DNA of 64,000 nucleotides from Deltaproteobacteria bacterium ADurb.Bin207 (GCA_002070115.1 MWCO01000020.1:1-64000), one strand, 5' to 3'; positions 44,058 through 52,361 are shown, numbered from the stretch's first letter. Numbers and translations are program-made. Notes: generated by a model not told the origin, from the sequence alone.

Positions 44058-45041
44058 GTGATTGTGCATCGACGTTTCCTACTGGCGGGAATCATCTCGC
44101 TTATTTTGTGGATCTCGGCTTCGTCTTCCCAGGCGGCCGTGATCGAACGGGTCGTTGCCGTGGTCGGGGATCACCCTATTCTCATGAGCGAGTTACGGCA
44201 GCGTGCGCGACCATTCCTCCTCGAGATTCATTCGAAGATACCCACGGAAGCGCAGAGAGCCGCCGCCGAATCCGAAACGTTGCGGCAGATGCTTCAACGG
44301 ATGATCGACGATCAGCTTGAAGCGCAAGCAGCGGCCAAAATGAGAATTCGGGTGGAAGCCGAGGAAATCGACAAGGCTATTGCTCGCCTTGCACGGATGC
44401 AGGATACCACGGTGCAGGAACTGCTATCCGAGGTCCTGAGAAGCGGAATGACCGCTCAGGAATACCGAAATGAAATCCGCCGACAGCTTCTCGAAGGAAA
44501 ACTTTTGGAGCTGCGGGTCAAAGGTCAGGTGCGTATCACCGAAGAAGACATGCGCGCGTTGTATCATCGCCTCGCGAGGGAAGAACGACGCACCTTAGGA
44601 TATGCTCCGCAATGGATCGTGCTTCGCATTCCCCCGGACGCAAGCGCGGAAGTCAAAGCGCAGCGTCGTGCGCTTGCCGATGAGATCGCGCGGGAAGCGC
44701 GAACAGGTAAGGATTTTTCGCAGTTGGCACGTCGTTACTCGGATGATTCGACTTCTCGACAGCAAGGGGGTCATCTTGGGATGAGGAAGCCAGGGGAACT
44801 CGAGGTAGCAATTGAGCGTGTGGCAATTGCTCTCGAGGTTGGAGAGGTATCGGCACCGTTTCGATTTGCGGACGCATTGATTGTGATGCGAGTGGTTGAG
44901 CGTGAGCAAAGTCGTTTGGGGACGTACGAACAGGCACGCAATCAACTGGCGCAGCGTGTTTATGCGGAAAAGCTAGAAACCGCCAAACGTCGCTGGCTCG
45001 ACAATCTGAAGCGAAGCACACACATCGACGTTCGGTTGTAG
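44058..45041 (+). CDS. SurA-like periplasmic chaperone / parvulin isomerase
   Basis: A 327-residue protein with a signal peptide (about 1-27, SSSQAAV), a SurA-N domain (about 28-150, VIERVVAVVGDHPILMSELRQRA) and one parvulin domain (about 170-285, PQWIVLRIPPDAS... DFSQLARRYSDDSTSRQQGGHLG). It probably handles outer-membrane protein precursors. It has one PPIase domain, where E. coli SurA has two. GTG start (MIVHRRFLL). A small hairpin (GTCCA-GCG-TGGAC) lies at 45042-45054. Confidence 0.87.
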   Translation: MIVHRRFLLAGIISLILWISASSSQAAVIERVVAVVGDHPILMSELRQRARPFLLEIHSKIPTEAQRAAAESETLRQMLQRMIDDQLEAQAAAKMRIRVEAEEIDKAIARLARMQDTTVQELLSEVLRSGMTAQEYRNEIRRQLLEGKLLELRVKGQVRITEEDMRALYHRLAREERRTLGYAPQWIVLRIPPDASAEVKAQRRALADEIAREARTGKDFSQLARRYSDDSTSRQQGGHLGMRKPGELEVAIERVAIALEVGEVSAPFRFADALIVMRVVEREQSRLGTYEQARNQLAQRVYAEKLETAKRRWLDNLKRSTHIDVRL

Positions 45042-45102
45042 GTCCAGCGTGGACGTGAACAACAAATAGTAATTTCTCGAAATCTTTTCTTAAGGTTGTG
45101 TC

Positions 45103-45144
45103 TCTCACGGTTGTGGGTTGTGGGCTCGAGTCCCGCCCCCTCGA
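45103..45144 (+). other. tRNA 3'-half-like remnant
   Basis: GTGGG-CTCGAGT-CCCGC (45120-45136) folds as a T-arm with a 7-nt loop, and is followed by exactly seven bases, CCCCTCG, as an acceptor 3' strand and an A discriminator. The loop has C where T54 is invariant. No D-arm or matching 5' acceptor strand (CGAGGGG) lies upstream, so this is not a functional tRNA. It could be a decayed tRNA end or attachment-site remnant next to the sulfur operon. Confidence 0.35.
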
Positions 45145-45158
45145 ATGGAGTGTCTTCC

Positions 45159-47408
45159 ATGTCGCGACCCAAGGAAGGCGCTGTGTCACGACGCACCGCG
45201 ATGGGTGTGGTCGGAGCCGGCGCGGCGGTAGGAGTGCTCACGACAGCTCGTGATGCGCATGCGTTTCGTGTTCTTCGTTCCCCGGAGGTGACTCCGGTGG
45301 AGCGGACGATACCGACGTTTTGCGAGTTATGTTTTTGGAATTGCGGGGTGCTTGCGGACGCGAGCAATAACCGCGTCTTGGCGTTGCGGGGGCATCCTGA
45401 TTCACCGACAGCGAAGGGGCGGTTATGCGGCCGTGGCAACGCGGGCGCGGGTTTTTTGCGGGATCCAGATAGATTGAAGTATCCGATGGTACGGGTGGGG
45501 GAGCGTGGGGAAGGAAAGTTCAAGCGGGTAGGTTGGAAGACGGCCTACCAGATGGTGGCTCGAGCTTTCGACAAGATCAAAAAGGAGCATGGCGCAAAGG
45601 CATTGGCGCTTTTTTATCATGGTTCGGGCGGGCCGATGTTGCGCAATATGTTGGTTGCTTATGGAAGCCCAAACTATGCGGCACCTTCGTATGCGCAATG
45701 CAGGGGGCCGAGAGACGTAGGTTATAAATTGACGATCGGTCGAGGACCTGGGAGTCCCGAACCGTTGGACTTCGACAAGACTCAATGCATCGTGCTGTTT
45801 GGTTCGCATTTGGGGGAAAACGCGCATAACAGTCAGGTGCAGGAGTTCGTGCAGGCGCGGGCGCGAGGGGCAAGCCTAATCGTGCTCGACCCTCGCATGT
45901 CGACGGTGGCATCGAAAGCGGATGTTTGGCTTCCCCTCAAAACGGGTTCCGACACGGCGATTCTGTTGTCGTGGATGCATTTGTTGATCGCCAACGACAC
46001 CTACCATCACACGTTTGTCGAAAATCAGTGTACGGGATTCGAGCGATTGGCCGAGCATGTCAAGCCGTTCACGCCATCGTGGGCGGCGCAGCAGGCGGAT
46101 GTCCCCGCCGAGGATATCGTAAAAGCCTACGAATTGATGGTGAAAGCGATGCCAGCGGTAGTGGTGCATCCGGGTCGGCATGTTACGTGGTATGGCGAAG
46201 CAGACACACAACGAGCGCGAGCGCAAGCGATACTCAGTGCGCTGTTGGGAGCCATTTGGGCACCGGGGGGGCTTTATCGACCCGCGCCACCACCAGCGCT
46301 CAAGGACTTTCCTTCACCGGACTTTCCCGAACTGCCTGCCAACGTGGACAAGGCGGCGTCGCGCTTTCCGTTTGCCACCGAGGTTTCTACGACAGGGATC
46401 CGGGATGCTACACGAACGGGCGTTCCGTACCCCATCAAAGGCTGGTTTGTTCACGGCTCGAATCTCATTCAATCACTACCCAATCAGCATGAAACGATCG
46501 AGGCCATTCGCAGTCTCGACATGCTGGTGGTGACGGATATTCAGCCCACGGAAATCACGGATTGGGCGGATGTTGTTTTTCCCGAGGACAATTATCTCGA
46601 GCGATACGACGACTTGAAGACCGGGGGCAATCTTCGTCCATATATTGCGATTCGTCAGCCAGTGGTGAGAAGCCCTTACGATACGCGACCGGCGTGGAGG
46701 ATTGCGAAGGAACTAGGAACGGAGCTTGGCGTGGGAGATTTCTTCGCGTTCGATACGTTCGAGGAGTACTTGTCGGCGCGGCTCGACGGCTCTGGGGTGA
46801 CGCTGGCTGAACTCAAGGAAAAAGGTATCTATTTTCCGCAAAGCAAAGTGGAACCGTACCTGGATCCTCAGAAGCCATTTGCTTGGCAGACGCCGTCCGG
46901 CAAGGTGGAGTTGTTCAGCAAATCATTGGCGGAGGCGGGGTTCGATCCCATGCCCGTACACAAGCCGCCACCCGATCCTCCCAAGGGAATGCTCCGCTTG
47001 ACGTATGGTCGCAGTCCGCTGCACACGTTCGGTCGAACACAGAACAACGATATTTTGCACGACTTGAACCCAGGCAATTGCGTGTGGTTACACCCGATGT
47101 GCGCGGCCTCCCTCGGGGTGCAGCATGGCAAACCCGTATTCGTTCAAAACGCGTACGGTGATGTCACCGGACCGATGCCCGCCCGGGTCACCGAGCGGAT
47201 TCGTCCACAAACCGTGTACATGATTCATGGGTTCGGTCATTCGGCCAAAGGATTGTCCAATGCGTGTTGTATGGGGGGAAGCGACGCGGAACTCATCCGT
47301 GGGTATCAGGTCGACGGCATCAGCGGATCGACGGGAATGCGCACGGAGTTCGTGAAAATAACGCCTGCGGACGGCGGTAAGGAGAAGTACCCATGCGCTA
47401 TGGGATGA
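45159..47408 (+). CDS. Tat-exported molybdopterin oxidoreductase, PhsA/PsrA-like
   Basis: A 749-residue catalytic subunit. Twin-arginine signal VSRRTAMGVVGAGAAVG (9-25); an N-terminal 4Fe-4S site Cys55, Cys58, Cys62, Cys90 (C-x2-C-x3-C-x27-C); molybdopterin-binding domains. Cys180 (YAQCRGPRDVG) is in the place of the Mo-ligating Cys of thiosulfate/polysulfide reductases. Other core motifs: HPGRHVTWYGEADTQRARA, LYRPAPPP, and the C-terminal dinucleotide domain. Likely periplasmic and reducing a sulfur compound; the substrate is inferred from context. The ATG has GGAG 9 nt upstream. Overlaps the next gene by 16 nt. Confidence 0.87.
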   Translation: MSRPKEGAVSRRTAMGVVGAGAAVGVLTTARDAHAFRVLRSPEVTPVERTIPTFCELCFWNCGVLADASNNRVLALRGHPDSPTAKGRLCGRGNAGAGFLRDPDRLKYPMVRVGERGEGKFKRVGWKTAYQMVARAFDKIKKEHGAKALALFYHGSGGPMLRNMLVAYGSPNYAAPSYAQCRGPRDVGYKLTIGRGPGSPEPLDFDKTQCIVLFGSHLGENAHNSQVQEFVQARARGASLIVLDPRMSTVASKADVWLPLKTGSDTAILLSWMHLLIANDTYHHTFVENQCTGFERLAEHVKPFTPSWAAQQADVPAEDIVKAYELMVKAMPAVVVHPGRHVTWYGEADTQRARAQAILSALLGAIWAPGGLYRPAPPPALKDFPSPDFPELPANVDKAASRFPFATEVSTTGIRDATRTGVPYPIKGWFVHGSNLIQSLPNQHETIEAIRSLDMLVVTDIQPTEITDWADVVFPEDNYLERYDDLKTGGNLRPYIAIRQPVVRSPYDTRPAWRIAKELGTELGVGDFFAFDTFEEYLSARLDGSGVTLAELKEKGIYFPQSKVEPYLDPQKPFAWQTPSGKVELFSKSLAEAGFDPMPVHKPPPDPPKGMLRLTYGRSPLHTFGRTQNNDILHDLNPGNCVWLHPMCAASLGVQHGKPVFVQNAYGDVTGPMPARVTERIRPQTVYMIHGFGHSAKGLSNACCMGGSDAELIRGYQVDGISGSTGMRTEFVKITPADGGKEKYPCAMG

Positions 47409-48853
47409 TGATCGAGCTGGACAAGTGCGTCGGATGTCTGGCGTGCGTGTCGGCGTGCAAGGAGCGCTGGGATTCGGGTCCAGGTGTTGCGCGGGATTGG
47501 GTAGCAACGTTCGAGCATGGGTCCCGAGAAAAAAACAATCTGGGAGTGACGTTTTATCCCGGTCTTTGCATGCAATGTGAGGACCATCCTTGCACGTTGG
47601 ACTGTCCGACGGGAGCTACGTATGCGGATGAAAACGGGGTGGTCATCGTGGACCCCGAGATATGCATTGGTTGTGGAAACTGCGTGACGATGTGTCCGTA
47701 TGGTGCTCGCACACCCGATCCATCGAAAGGCATCGTAGAGAAGTGCAACTTATGTGCGCCTTATGTTGCCAACGGTGGGCAGCCTGCCTGTGTGACGACT
47801 TGTTTGGCGGAGTGTCGGCACTTTGGCGATCTGGATGATCCCAACGGTTCGTTGATGCAGCTCATTCAGAAGCGCGGGGCAAAGACACTGACGACACCGC
47901 AAGTGGATGTGGGACCGAAGGTGTATTACGCGCCGGAGTCGCATCGTCAGCAGATTCTCGCTCAGGGTGTCATCCGAGAACCGACGCCGACATGGTTGAC
48001 GAAGGTATGGCAAGGGGTCACGCGACCGGTCGCGCAATTGGGCGTGCCCGCGTTTGCAGTCATCGCGGGAGCGGGCGGTCTGTTGATGAATCTTCGCCAT
48101 CGGGGTGAGAACAAGCAGCCACAAAGCCAGGTCGAATCCGAAGCGACAGGCACCTTGCCACGGCATCGTTTCGGAATGCGCTTTTTGCATTGGTTCAATG
48201 CGCTATCGTGGGTGTTGCTCTTGCTGACGGGCACGGCGTTGATGGCCGCGCCGTCGTTTGCCTTGTTTGGCGTGGGATTTCCCAAAGCGATCTCGACGGT
48301 ATTTGGAGGTACTTCGAATCTGATCTTGTTCCACGTCTTGTGGGGGCTTCTGTGGACCGCTGTGATCATTCCGCCGTTTTTGTTCTTCAAGCGTGGTGGG
48401 ATCGAGGCATTGCGTGAGGTGATGCTGACACGTGACGACATTCGGTGGTTCATGCTGAAACCGCTCGTGATGTTGGGAATCGGCAACCATCAGCTTCCGC
48501 CCCAAGACAAGTACAACGCGGGGCAGAAAGTGTTTGCGGTAAGCGCGCTGGTGGGCACGGCAACGATCATCGGGACCGGTCTGGTGATGACCTTCCATCT
48601 TGGATCATCGCATGTCGTTGCTGCCGCGATTCTTGTCCATAAGTTGGCGGTAGGACTGGCTCTCGTGGGTGTAGCGGTACACATCACGATGGCAGCCATC
48701 ATGAAAGAAGAGCGTCCTGCGCTGATGTCGATGATCAAAGGAGATATTGATCGTCGGCATGCGGAGCATCATAGCAGCAAGTGGGTCGAGGAGTTGGCTC
48801 ACGAGAGCGCGGCGGAATCATCTGTCGAGCCCGTGGGGGAGAAAAAATCATGA
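47393..48853 (+). CDS. Fused 4Fe-4S electron-transfer / cytochrome b subunit (PhsB-PhsC-like)
   Basis: A 486-residue fusion. Residues 1-180 are a four-cluster ferredoxin: Cys12-15-18-22, 59-62-67-71, 91-94-97-101 and 118-121-133/137/141, as in DMSO/thiosulfate reductase B subunits. Residues about 210-470 are an integral membrane domain resembling the cytochrome b561-like gamma subunit (RFGMRFLHWFNALSWVLLLLTG, FHVLWGLLW, HKLAVGLALVGVAVHI), whose His residues probably bind heme. It would accept electrons from menaquinol and pass them to the Mo subunit. In most systems these are two genes. A charged tail (SSKWVEELAHESAAES) ends it. Confidence 0.85.
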   Translation: MRYGMMIELDKCVGCLACVSACKERWDSGPGVARDWVATFEHGSREKNNLGVTFYPGLCMQCEDHPCTLDCPTGATYADENGVVIVDPEICIGCGNCVTMCPYGARTPDPSKGIVEKCNLCAPYVANGGQPACVTTCLAECRHFGDLDDPNGSLMQLIQKRGAKTLTTPQVDVGPKVYYAPESHRQQILAQGVIREPTPTWLTKVWQGVTRPVAQLGVPAFAVIAGAGGLLMNLRHRGENKQPQSQVESEATGTLPRHRFGMRFLHWFNALSWVLLLLTGTALMAAPSFALFGVGFPKAISTVFGGTSNLILFHVLWGLLWTAVIIPPFLFFKRGGIEALREVMLTRDDIRWFMLKPLVMLGIGNHQLPPQDKYNAGQKVFAVSALVGTATIIGTGLVMTFHLGSSHVVAAAILVHKLAVGLALVGVAVHITMAAIMKEERPALMSMIKGDIDRRHAEHHSSKWVEELAHESAAESSVEPVGEKKS

Positions 48854-49365
48854 GCAAGCAAAGAGAGTTTTGGAATCCCTATGCGGCTGGCGTGGCTCTG
48901 GGCTTGGTATTGTTGGCTAGCTTCGTGCTGACGGGACAGGGGCTTGGGGCGAGCGGAGCGGTCACGCGCGTACAAGCTTCGCTTTGGCATGCGCTCGATC
49001 CGACTTGGGCGACGGAGAACGCCAATATCGGTAAGTTTTTCTTGTCGGATACGGGTGCCCTGAATACGTGGATCGTGTTTCTCGTAGTGGGAGTCGCCCT
49101 TGGAGGTTTGCTTGGGGCGCTTTCCGCAAAACGGGTCAAGTTCGAGACGATCCATGGCCCGCGCATAGGGCGCGACATGCGCTGGGTGTTCGCGTTGATT
49201 GGCGGCATCATCAGCGGAATTGCGGCACAAGTGGCACGTGGATGCACCAGTGGGCAAGCATTGACGGGGGGAGCCCAACTCGCGTTGGGCAGTTGGATAT
49301 TCATGTTCGCGGTGTTTGGCGGCGCCTACGGTCTCGCTTACTTCGTGCGCAAGCAGTGGATCTGA
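48850..49365 (+). CDS. YeeE/YedE-family half-transporter (first)
   Basis: A 171-residue membrane protein with about four helices. It carries the family motif ARGCTSGQALTGGAQLALGSW near its C-terminus, where the Cys lines the pore. YeeE/YedE proteins import thiosulfate (TsuA) or related sulfur compounds; here one protein is half the size of TsuA and works with the next gene. The ATG overlaps the previous stop by 4 nt. Confidence 0.86.
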   Translation: MSKQREFWNPYAAGVALGLVLLASFVLTGQGLGASGAVTRVQASLWHALDPTWATENANIGKFFLSDTGALNTWIVFLVVGVALGGLLGALSAKRVKFETIHGPRIGRDMRWVFALIGGIISGIAAQVARGCTSGQALTGGAQLALGSWIFMFAVFGGAYGLAYFVRKQWI

Positions 49366-49384
49366 CAAAGGGAGGCATAGGATC

Positions 49385-50005
49385 ATGCAAGCACCTCTCG
49401 CTTCAACGTTACAGTGGACACACGGCATGCAGATGGAAATGGCCGTGTTGGTTGGGATTGGTTTTGGCTTCGTGCTCGAGCGCGCCGGGTTTGGTCGCGC
49501 GGATAATCTCGCTTCCATTTTCTATGGTCGAGATTTTCGCGTAATGCGCGTGATGTTCACGGCCATCGTCACTGCCATGATCGGCGTGTACTTCCTCGAT
49601 CTCATCGGTTTCATGCCCATTGGGGACATCGGACTATTACCTACGTATTGGCTGCCGCAACTGATCGGCGGTTTGATGCTCGGGGCGGGTTTCATCATCG
49701 GAGGTTATTGTCCCGGCACGTCGCTGGTCGCCGTGGCCAGTGGAAAAATCGATGCGATATTTTTCGTCGGCGGTATTTTCATTGGCTCTTCCGCGTTTAC
49801 GCTTGCCTATCCTTCGCTCGAGAAGTTCCACGAAAGTACGTCCATGGGTCGCGTTCTGATGCACGAGTGGATGGGAATTCCCTCGGGGGTCATGGTGCTG
49901 TTGGTCGCGCTATTTGCGGTGGGGTCATTGACCGCGGTCACAAAAATCGAAGCGATGGTTCGCAAGTCACTCGAAAGCAAGCAGCTTCCGGAGGTGTCTT
50001 CATGA
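49385..50005 (+). CDS. YeeE/YedE-family half-transporter (second)
   Basis: A 206-residue membrane protein with about five helices and the second half of the family signature, FIIGGYCPGTSLVAVASGKID, again with a pore Cys, plus FERAGFGRADNL-type entry (FVLERAGFGRADNLAS). It pairs with the preceding protein to make a complete channel. It starts 19 bp after the first half; the rhodanese-like gene overlaps its stop by 4 nt. Confidence 0.86.
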   Translation: MQAPLASTLQWTHGMQMEMAVLVGIGFGFVLERAGFGRADNLASIFYGRDFRVMRVMFTAIVTAMIGVYFLDLIGFMPIGDIGLLPTYWLPQLIGGLMLGAGFIIGGYCPGTSLVAVASGKIDAIFFVGGIFIGSSAFTLAYPSLEKFHESTSMGRVLMHEWMGIPSGVMVLLVALFAVGSLTAVTKIEAMVRKSLESKQLPEVSS

Positions 50006-50649
50006 ACCGATTCAACAACAAGATTGGGGCCATCACCCTTGTGGGGCTTGCCGCGCTATACATGATCCTTTCGTTATCGATGGGACGCTCCGCGGCGTCG
50101 GAGGCGCCACCGAATCTTGCGCCCGCCGAAGCGGCCGTGGACGTTTGGCAAGCTACCGCGCTGCTTGCTCAGCAACCGCAACCAGTCGTGGTGGATGTGC
50201 GTGCCAAGGATCAGTACGAGCAGTATCACCTGACGGGTTCTACTTCGATGCCAGGCGCATCCGCGCACGACATTCTCAAGGTCTCCCAGGGAAAACCAGC
50301 GATACTCCTCGTGGCGGATACCGATGAAAACGCATCGAAGCTGGCCGGAGAGGTCGCGGCGTTGGACAAAACGACGCATGTGCATTTCTTGAAAGAGGGA
50401 GTGCGAGGATGGTATCTCACCTACGAGGTGCCCACGCCTTTGTTCAACGAGAAACCTCCTCCGTATGGATGGGCAGAAGCGATGGCCACGGTGCAAGCTT
50501 TCGTTCACGAGGGAAAAGGCAATGCCTCCGAGGTCGTGGCTGCCGTGGGAAAACTATCCACATCGGGATATATGCCGACTCAGCTTCAAGGCAAAAAGAA
50601 GCCTGCTGCAGCAGGGGCAAAGAAGAAAGTCAGCGGAGGATGTGGATGA
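50002..50649 (+). CDS. Membrane-anchored rhodanese-fold protein, Cys-less loop, C-terminal GGCG arm
   Basis: A 215-residue protein with an N-terminal signal or anchor (9-28, IGAITLVGLAALYMILSLSM), then a rhodanese-like domain (about 42-140; PVVVDVRAKDQYEQYHLTGSTSMPGA and VHFLKEGVRGWYL). The active-site loop reads LVADTDENAS, with no Cys. The only Cys in the whole protein is residue 214, in the ending VSGGCG that follows a Lys/Ala-rich linker (GKKKPAAAGAKKK). A C-terminal GGCG(G) on a flexible arm is the sulfur-carrier feature of SoxY. I infer a sulfur-shuttling protein for the upstream reductase. Last gene of the coupled run. Confidence 0.8.
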   Translation: MNRFNNKIGAITLVGLAALYMILSLSMGRSAASEAPPNLAPAEAAVDVWQATALLAQQPQPVVVDVRAKDQYEQYHLTGSTSMPGASAHDILKVSQGKPAILLVADTDENASKLAGEVAALDKTTHVHFLKEGVRGWYLTYEVPTPLFNEKPPPYGWAEAMATVQAFVHEGKGNASEVVAAVGKLSTSGYMPTQLQGKKKPAAAGAKKKVSGGCG

Positions 50650-50722
50650 GCGATCGCACGAGCCTACGCCGTGGGACAAAAGCTAGGTCCTTGCCTACAA
50701 ATCGACTAATAGCCTCCCGTAC

Positions 50723-51424
50723 ATGAACAACACATTGCAGGATGGGTCCGGTCAGATGTTCGATCGGATCTGCGAGCGCTATGACTTTTTGAACCGCGTG
50801 ATGTCGTTGGGAATCGACGGCCGGTGGCGAAAACGTGCGGTGCAAGCCCTTGGATCTGATGTTGGATACGTGTTGGATCTCGCGACGGGCACGGCTGATG
50901 TTGCGATTGAAGTAGCACGTAGGATTCCGAACAGCCGTGTGCTGGGGCTGGATCCGTCCGACGGAATGTTGCGTGTGGGACAGCGAAAGGTAGAAAAAGC
51001 GGGATTGGCGAATCGCGTTACGTTCAAGAAGGGTGATGGGCAGCGAATCGCTGCGAGCGATGATGCCTTTGACGCCGCGATCATGGCTTTTGGGATTCGC
51101 AACGTTGCGCGGCGCGAGAGATGTTTACGTGAACTTGGCAGGGTGGTTCGCCCTGGGGGCCCGGTGGTCGTGCTCGAGCTTTCGGAACCGCGGGGAGGGC
51201 ATCCTCTCGCGTTTGGGGCTGGGTTGTGGAAACGGTACGTCGTCCCTCGGCTGGGTTCTGCCCTATCGTCGACACCCGAGTATGCGTATCTGGAACGTTC
51301 GATTCGAGCATTTCCACGTCCCGACGAATTTCTCGAATTGATGGCAACGTGTGGATTACGAGGGGGAAAAGCAGAACCGCTGACCTTTGGTGCGGCGACG
51401 CTGTTTACGGCGCGAGCCCCATGA
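50723..51424 (+). CDS. ubiE: Menaquinone/ubiquinone C-methyltransferase
   Basis: A 233-residue AdoMet enzyme with the family motifs: VFDRICERYDFLNRVMSLGIDGRWR, VLDLATGTADVAIEVA (motif I), GLDPSDGMLRVGQRK, MAFGIRNVARRERCLRELGRVVRPGG. It methylates the demethylmenaquinone (or DDMQ) ring; in myxobacteria the product is expected to be menaquinone, so menG is an equal name. It starts 73 bp after the sulfur operon. Confidence 0.93.
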   Translation: MNNTLQDGSGQMFDRICERYDFLNRVMSLGIDGRWRKRAVQALGSDVGYVLDLATGTADVAIEVARRIPNSRVLGLDPSDGMLRVGQRKVEKAGLANRVTFKKGDGQRIAASDDAFDAAIMAFGIRNVARRERCLRELGRVVRPGGPVVVLELSEPRGGHPLAFGAGLWKRYVVPRLGSALSSTPEYAYLERSIRAFPRPDEFLELMATCGLRGGKAEPLTFGAATLFTARAP

Positions 51425-51506
51425 TCTGCATGGGCATCGCGTCCAAATGGTTTCTGGCGGGTTTGAACGGTTGCATGGCTTGACCTGAGCGACGCTGACG
51501 AGCAAG

Positions 51507-52334
51507 GTGCCACGGGTGCGTTTCCCGATATTGCGATTTGGCGTAGTGCCTGCTGTGGATGATCCGACGTTTCGAGCGAACCTCAAGGATATGGTAAAAG
51601 CTTTGGGGTATCACTTGGGAACGACGGTGGAATGCCGTGTGACACCCACCTATTCCGCATTGGTCGCCTTGATGACACAGGGGCAACTGGATGCGGCATG
51701 GGTTCCCCCGGTGCTGGCGATGGACTTCGACGCACAGCGAATCGCCCATCCGCGCATTGCGATGATTCGTCAGAACGAGACGGTATACCATTCGGTGTTG
51801 TATGCGTTACGAGACGCGCAGATACGTAGTGTATCGGACTTGCAGGGAGCCAAAGCGGCCTGGGTGAGTCCTGATAGTGCATCGGGATATTTGGTGCCTC
51901 TGGCATCGATGCGAGCGCGGGGCCTGTCGTTGACGAAAGCGTTTTCGGATCAGGTTTTTTTGGGGACGCATGAGGCGGTAGCGCGTGCGGTAGCGCACGG
52001 ACAAGCTCATGTCGGCGCAAGTTTCGCTCACTTCGAGCCATCGGACTTCGGGACTCCCGTGTGGGCGAGTTGGATCGAATTTGGATTGGAGGTGAACTTT
52101 CGCGTATTGCTGGTGGCTGGACCGATCCCTACCGACGTCATCTCGATGCACCGCTCCCTGGACGATCAGCATCAGCAAGCCATCATCCATGCGTTTTCCC
52201 TATTGACTTCGGACAAGCAAACTTCGGAAGCGGCCCGAGCGATCTTCCGATGTGAGGGGTTTGCGGGTTGTACCGAGGAACATCTTCGGGGATTGCGCAC
52301 GCTTCTTCGGCTTTTGGACCGTCGCAGAGGTTGA
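51507..52334 (+). CDS. PhnD-like substrate-binding protein without signal peptide
   Basis: A 275-residue protein of the phosphate/phosphite/phosphonate-binding (PhnD) superfamily: LRFGVVPAVDDP at the start, a lobe with SALVALMTQGQLDAAWVPPVLA, and SVSDLQGAKAAWVSPDSASGYLVP. The frame is closed by a stop just upstream (TGA at 51486-51488), so no signal peptide is present and the protein should stay in the cytoplasm. No phosphonate transporter genes are nearby. GTG start, preceded by AAG only. It lies 27 bp before the ABC ATPase gene. Confidence 0.78.
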   Translation: MPRVRFPILRFGVVPAVDDPTFRANLKDMVKALGYHLGTTVECRVTPTYSALVALMTQGQLDAAWVPPVLAMDFDAQRIAHPRIAMIRQNETVYHSVLYALRDAQIRSVSDLQGAKAAWVSPDSASGYLVPLASMRARGLSLTKAFSDQVFLGTHEAVARAVAHGQAHVGASFAHFEPSDFGTPVWASWIEFGLEVNFRVLLVAGPIPTDVISMHRSLDDQHQQAIIHAFSLLTSDKQTSEAARAIFRCEGFAGCTEEHLRGLRTLLRLLDRRRG

Positions 52335-52361
52335 GGGAATCCAGCGGGATTGATGGGATCA

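Noticed and set aside
45042-45158. Complete tRNA gene
   Set aside because: Only the T-arm and acceptor 3' strand are seen; no D-arm, anticodon arm or matching 5' acceptor strand.
51421-51483. 20-codon frame overlapping the ubiE stop
   Set aside because: No ribosome site or recognisable peptide; overlap with the stop codon looks accidental.
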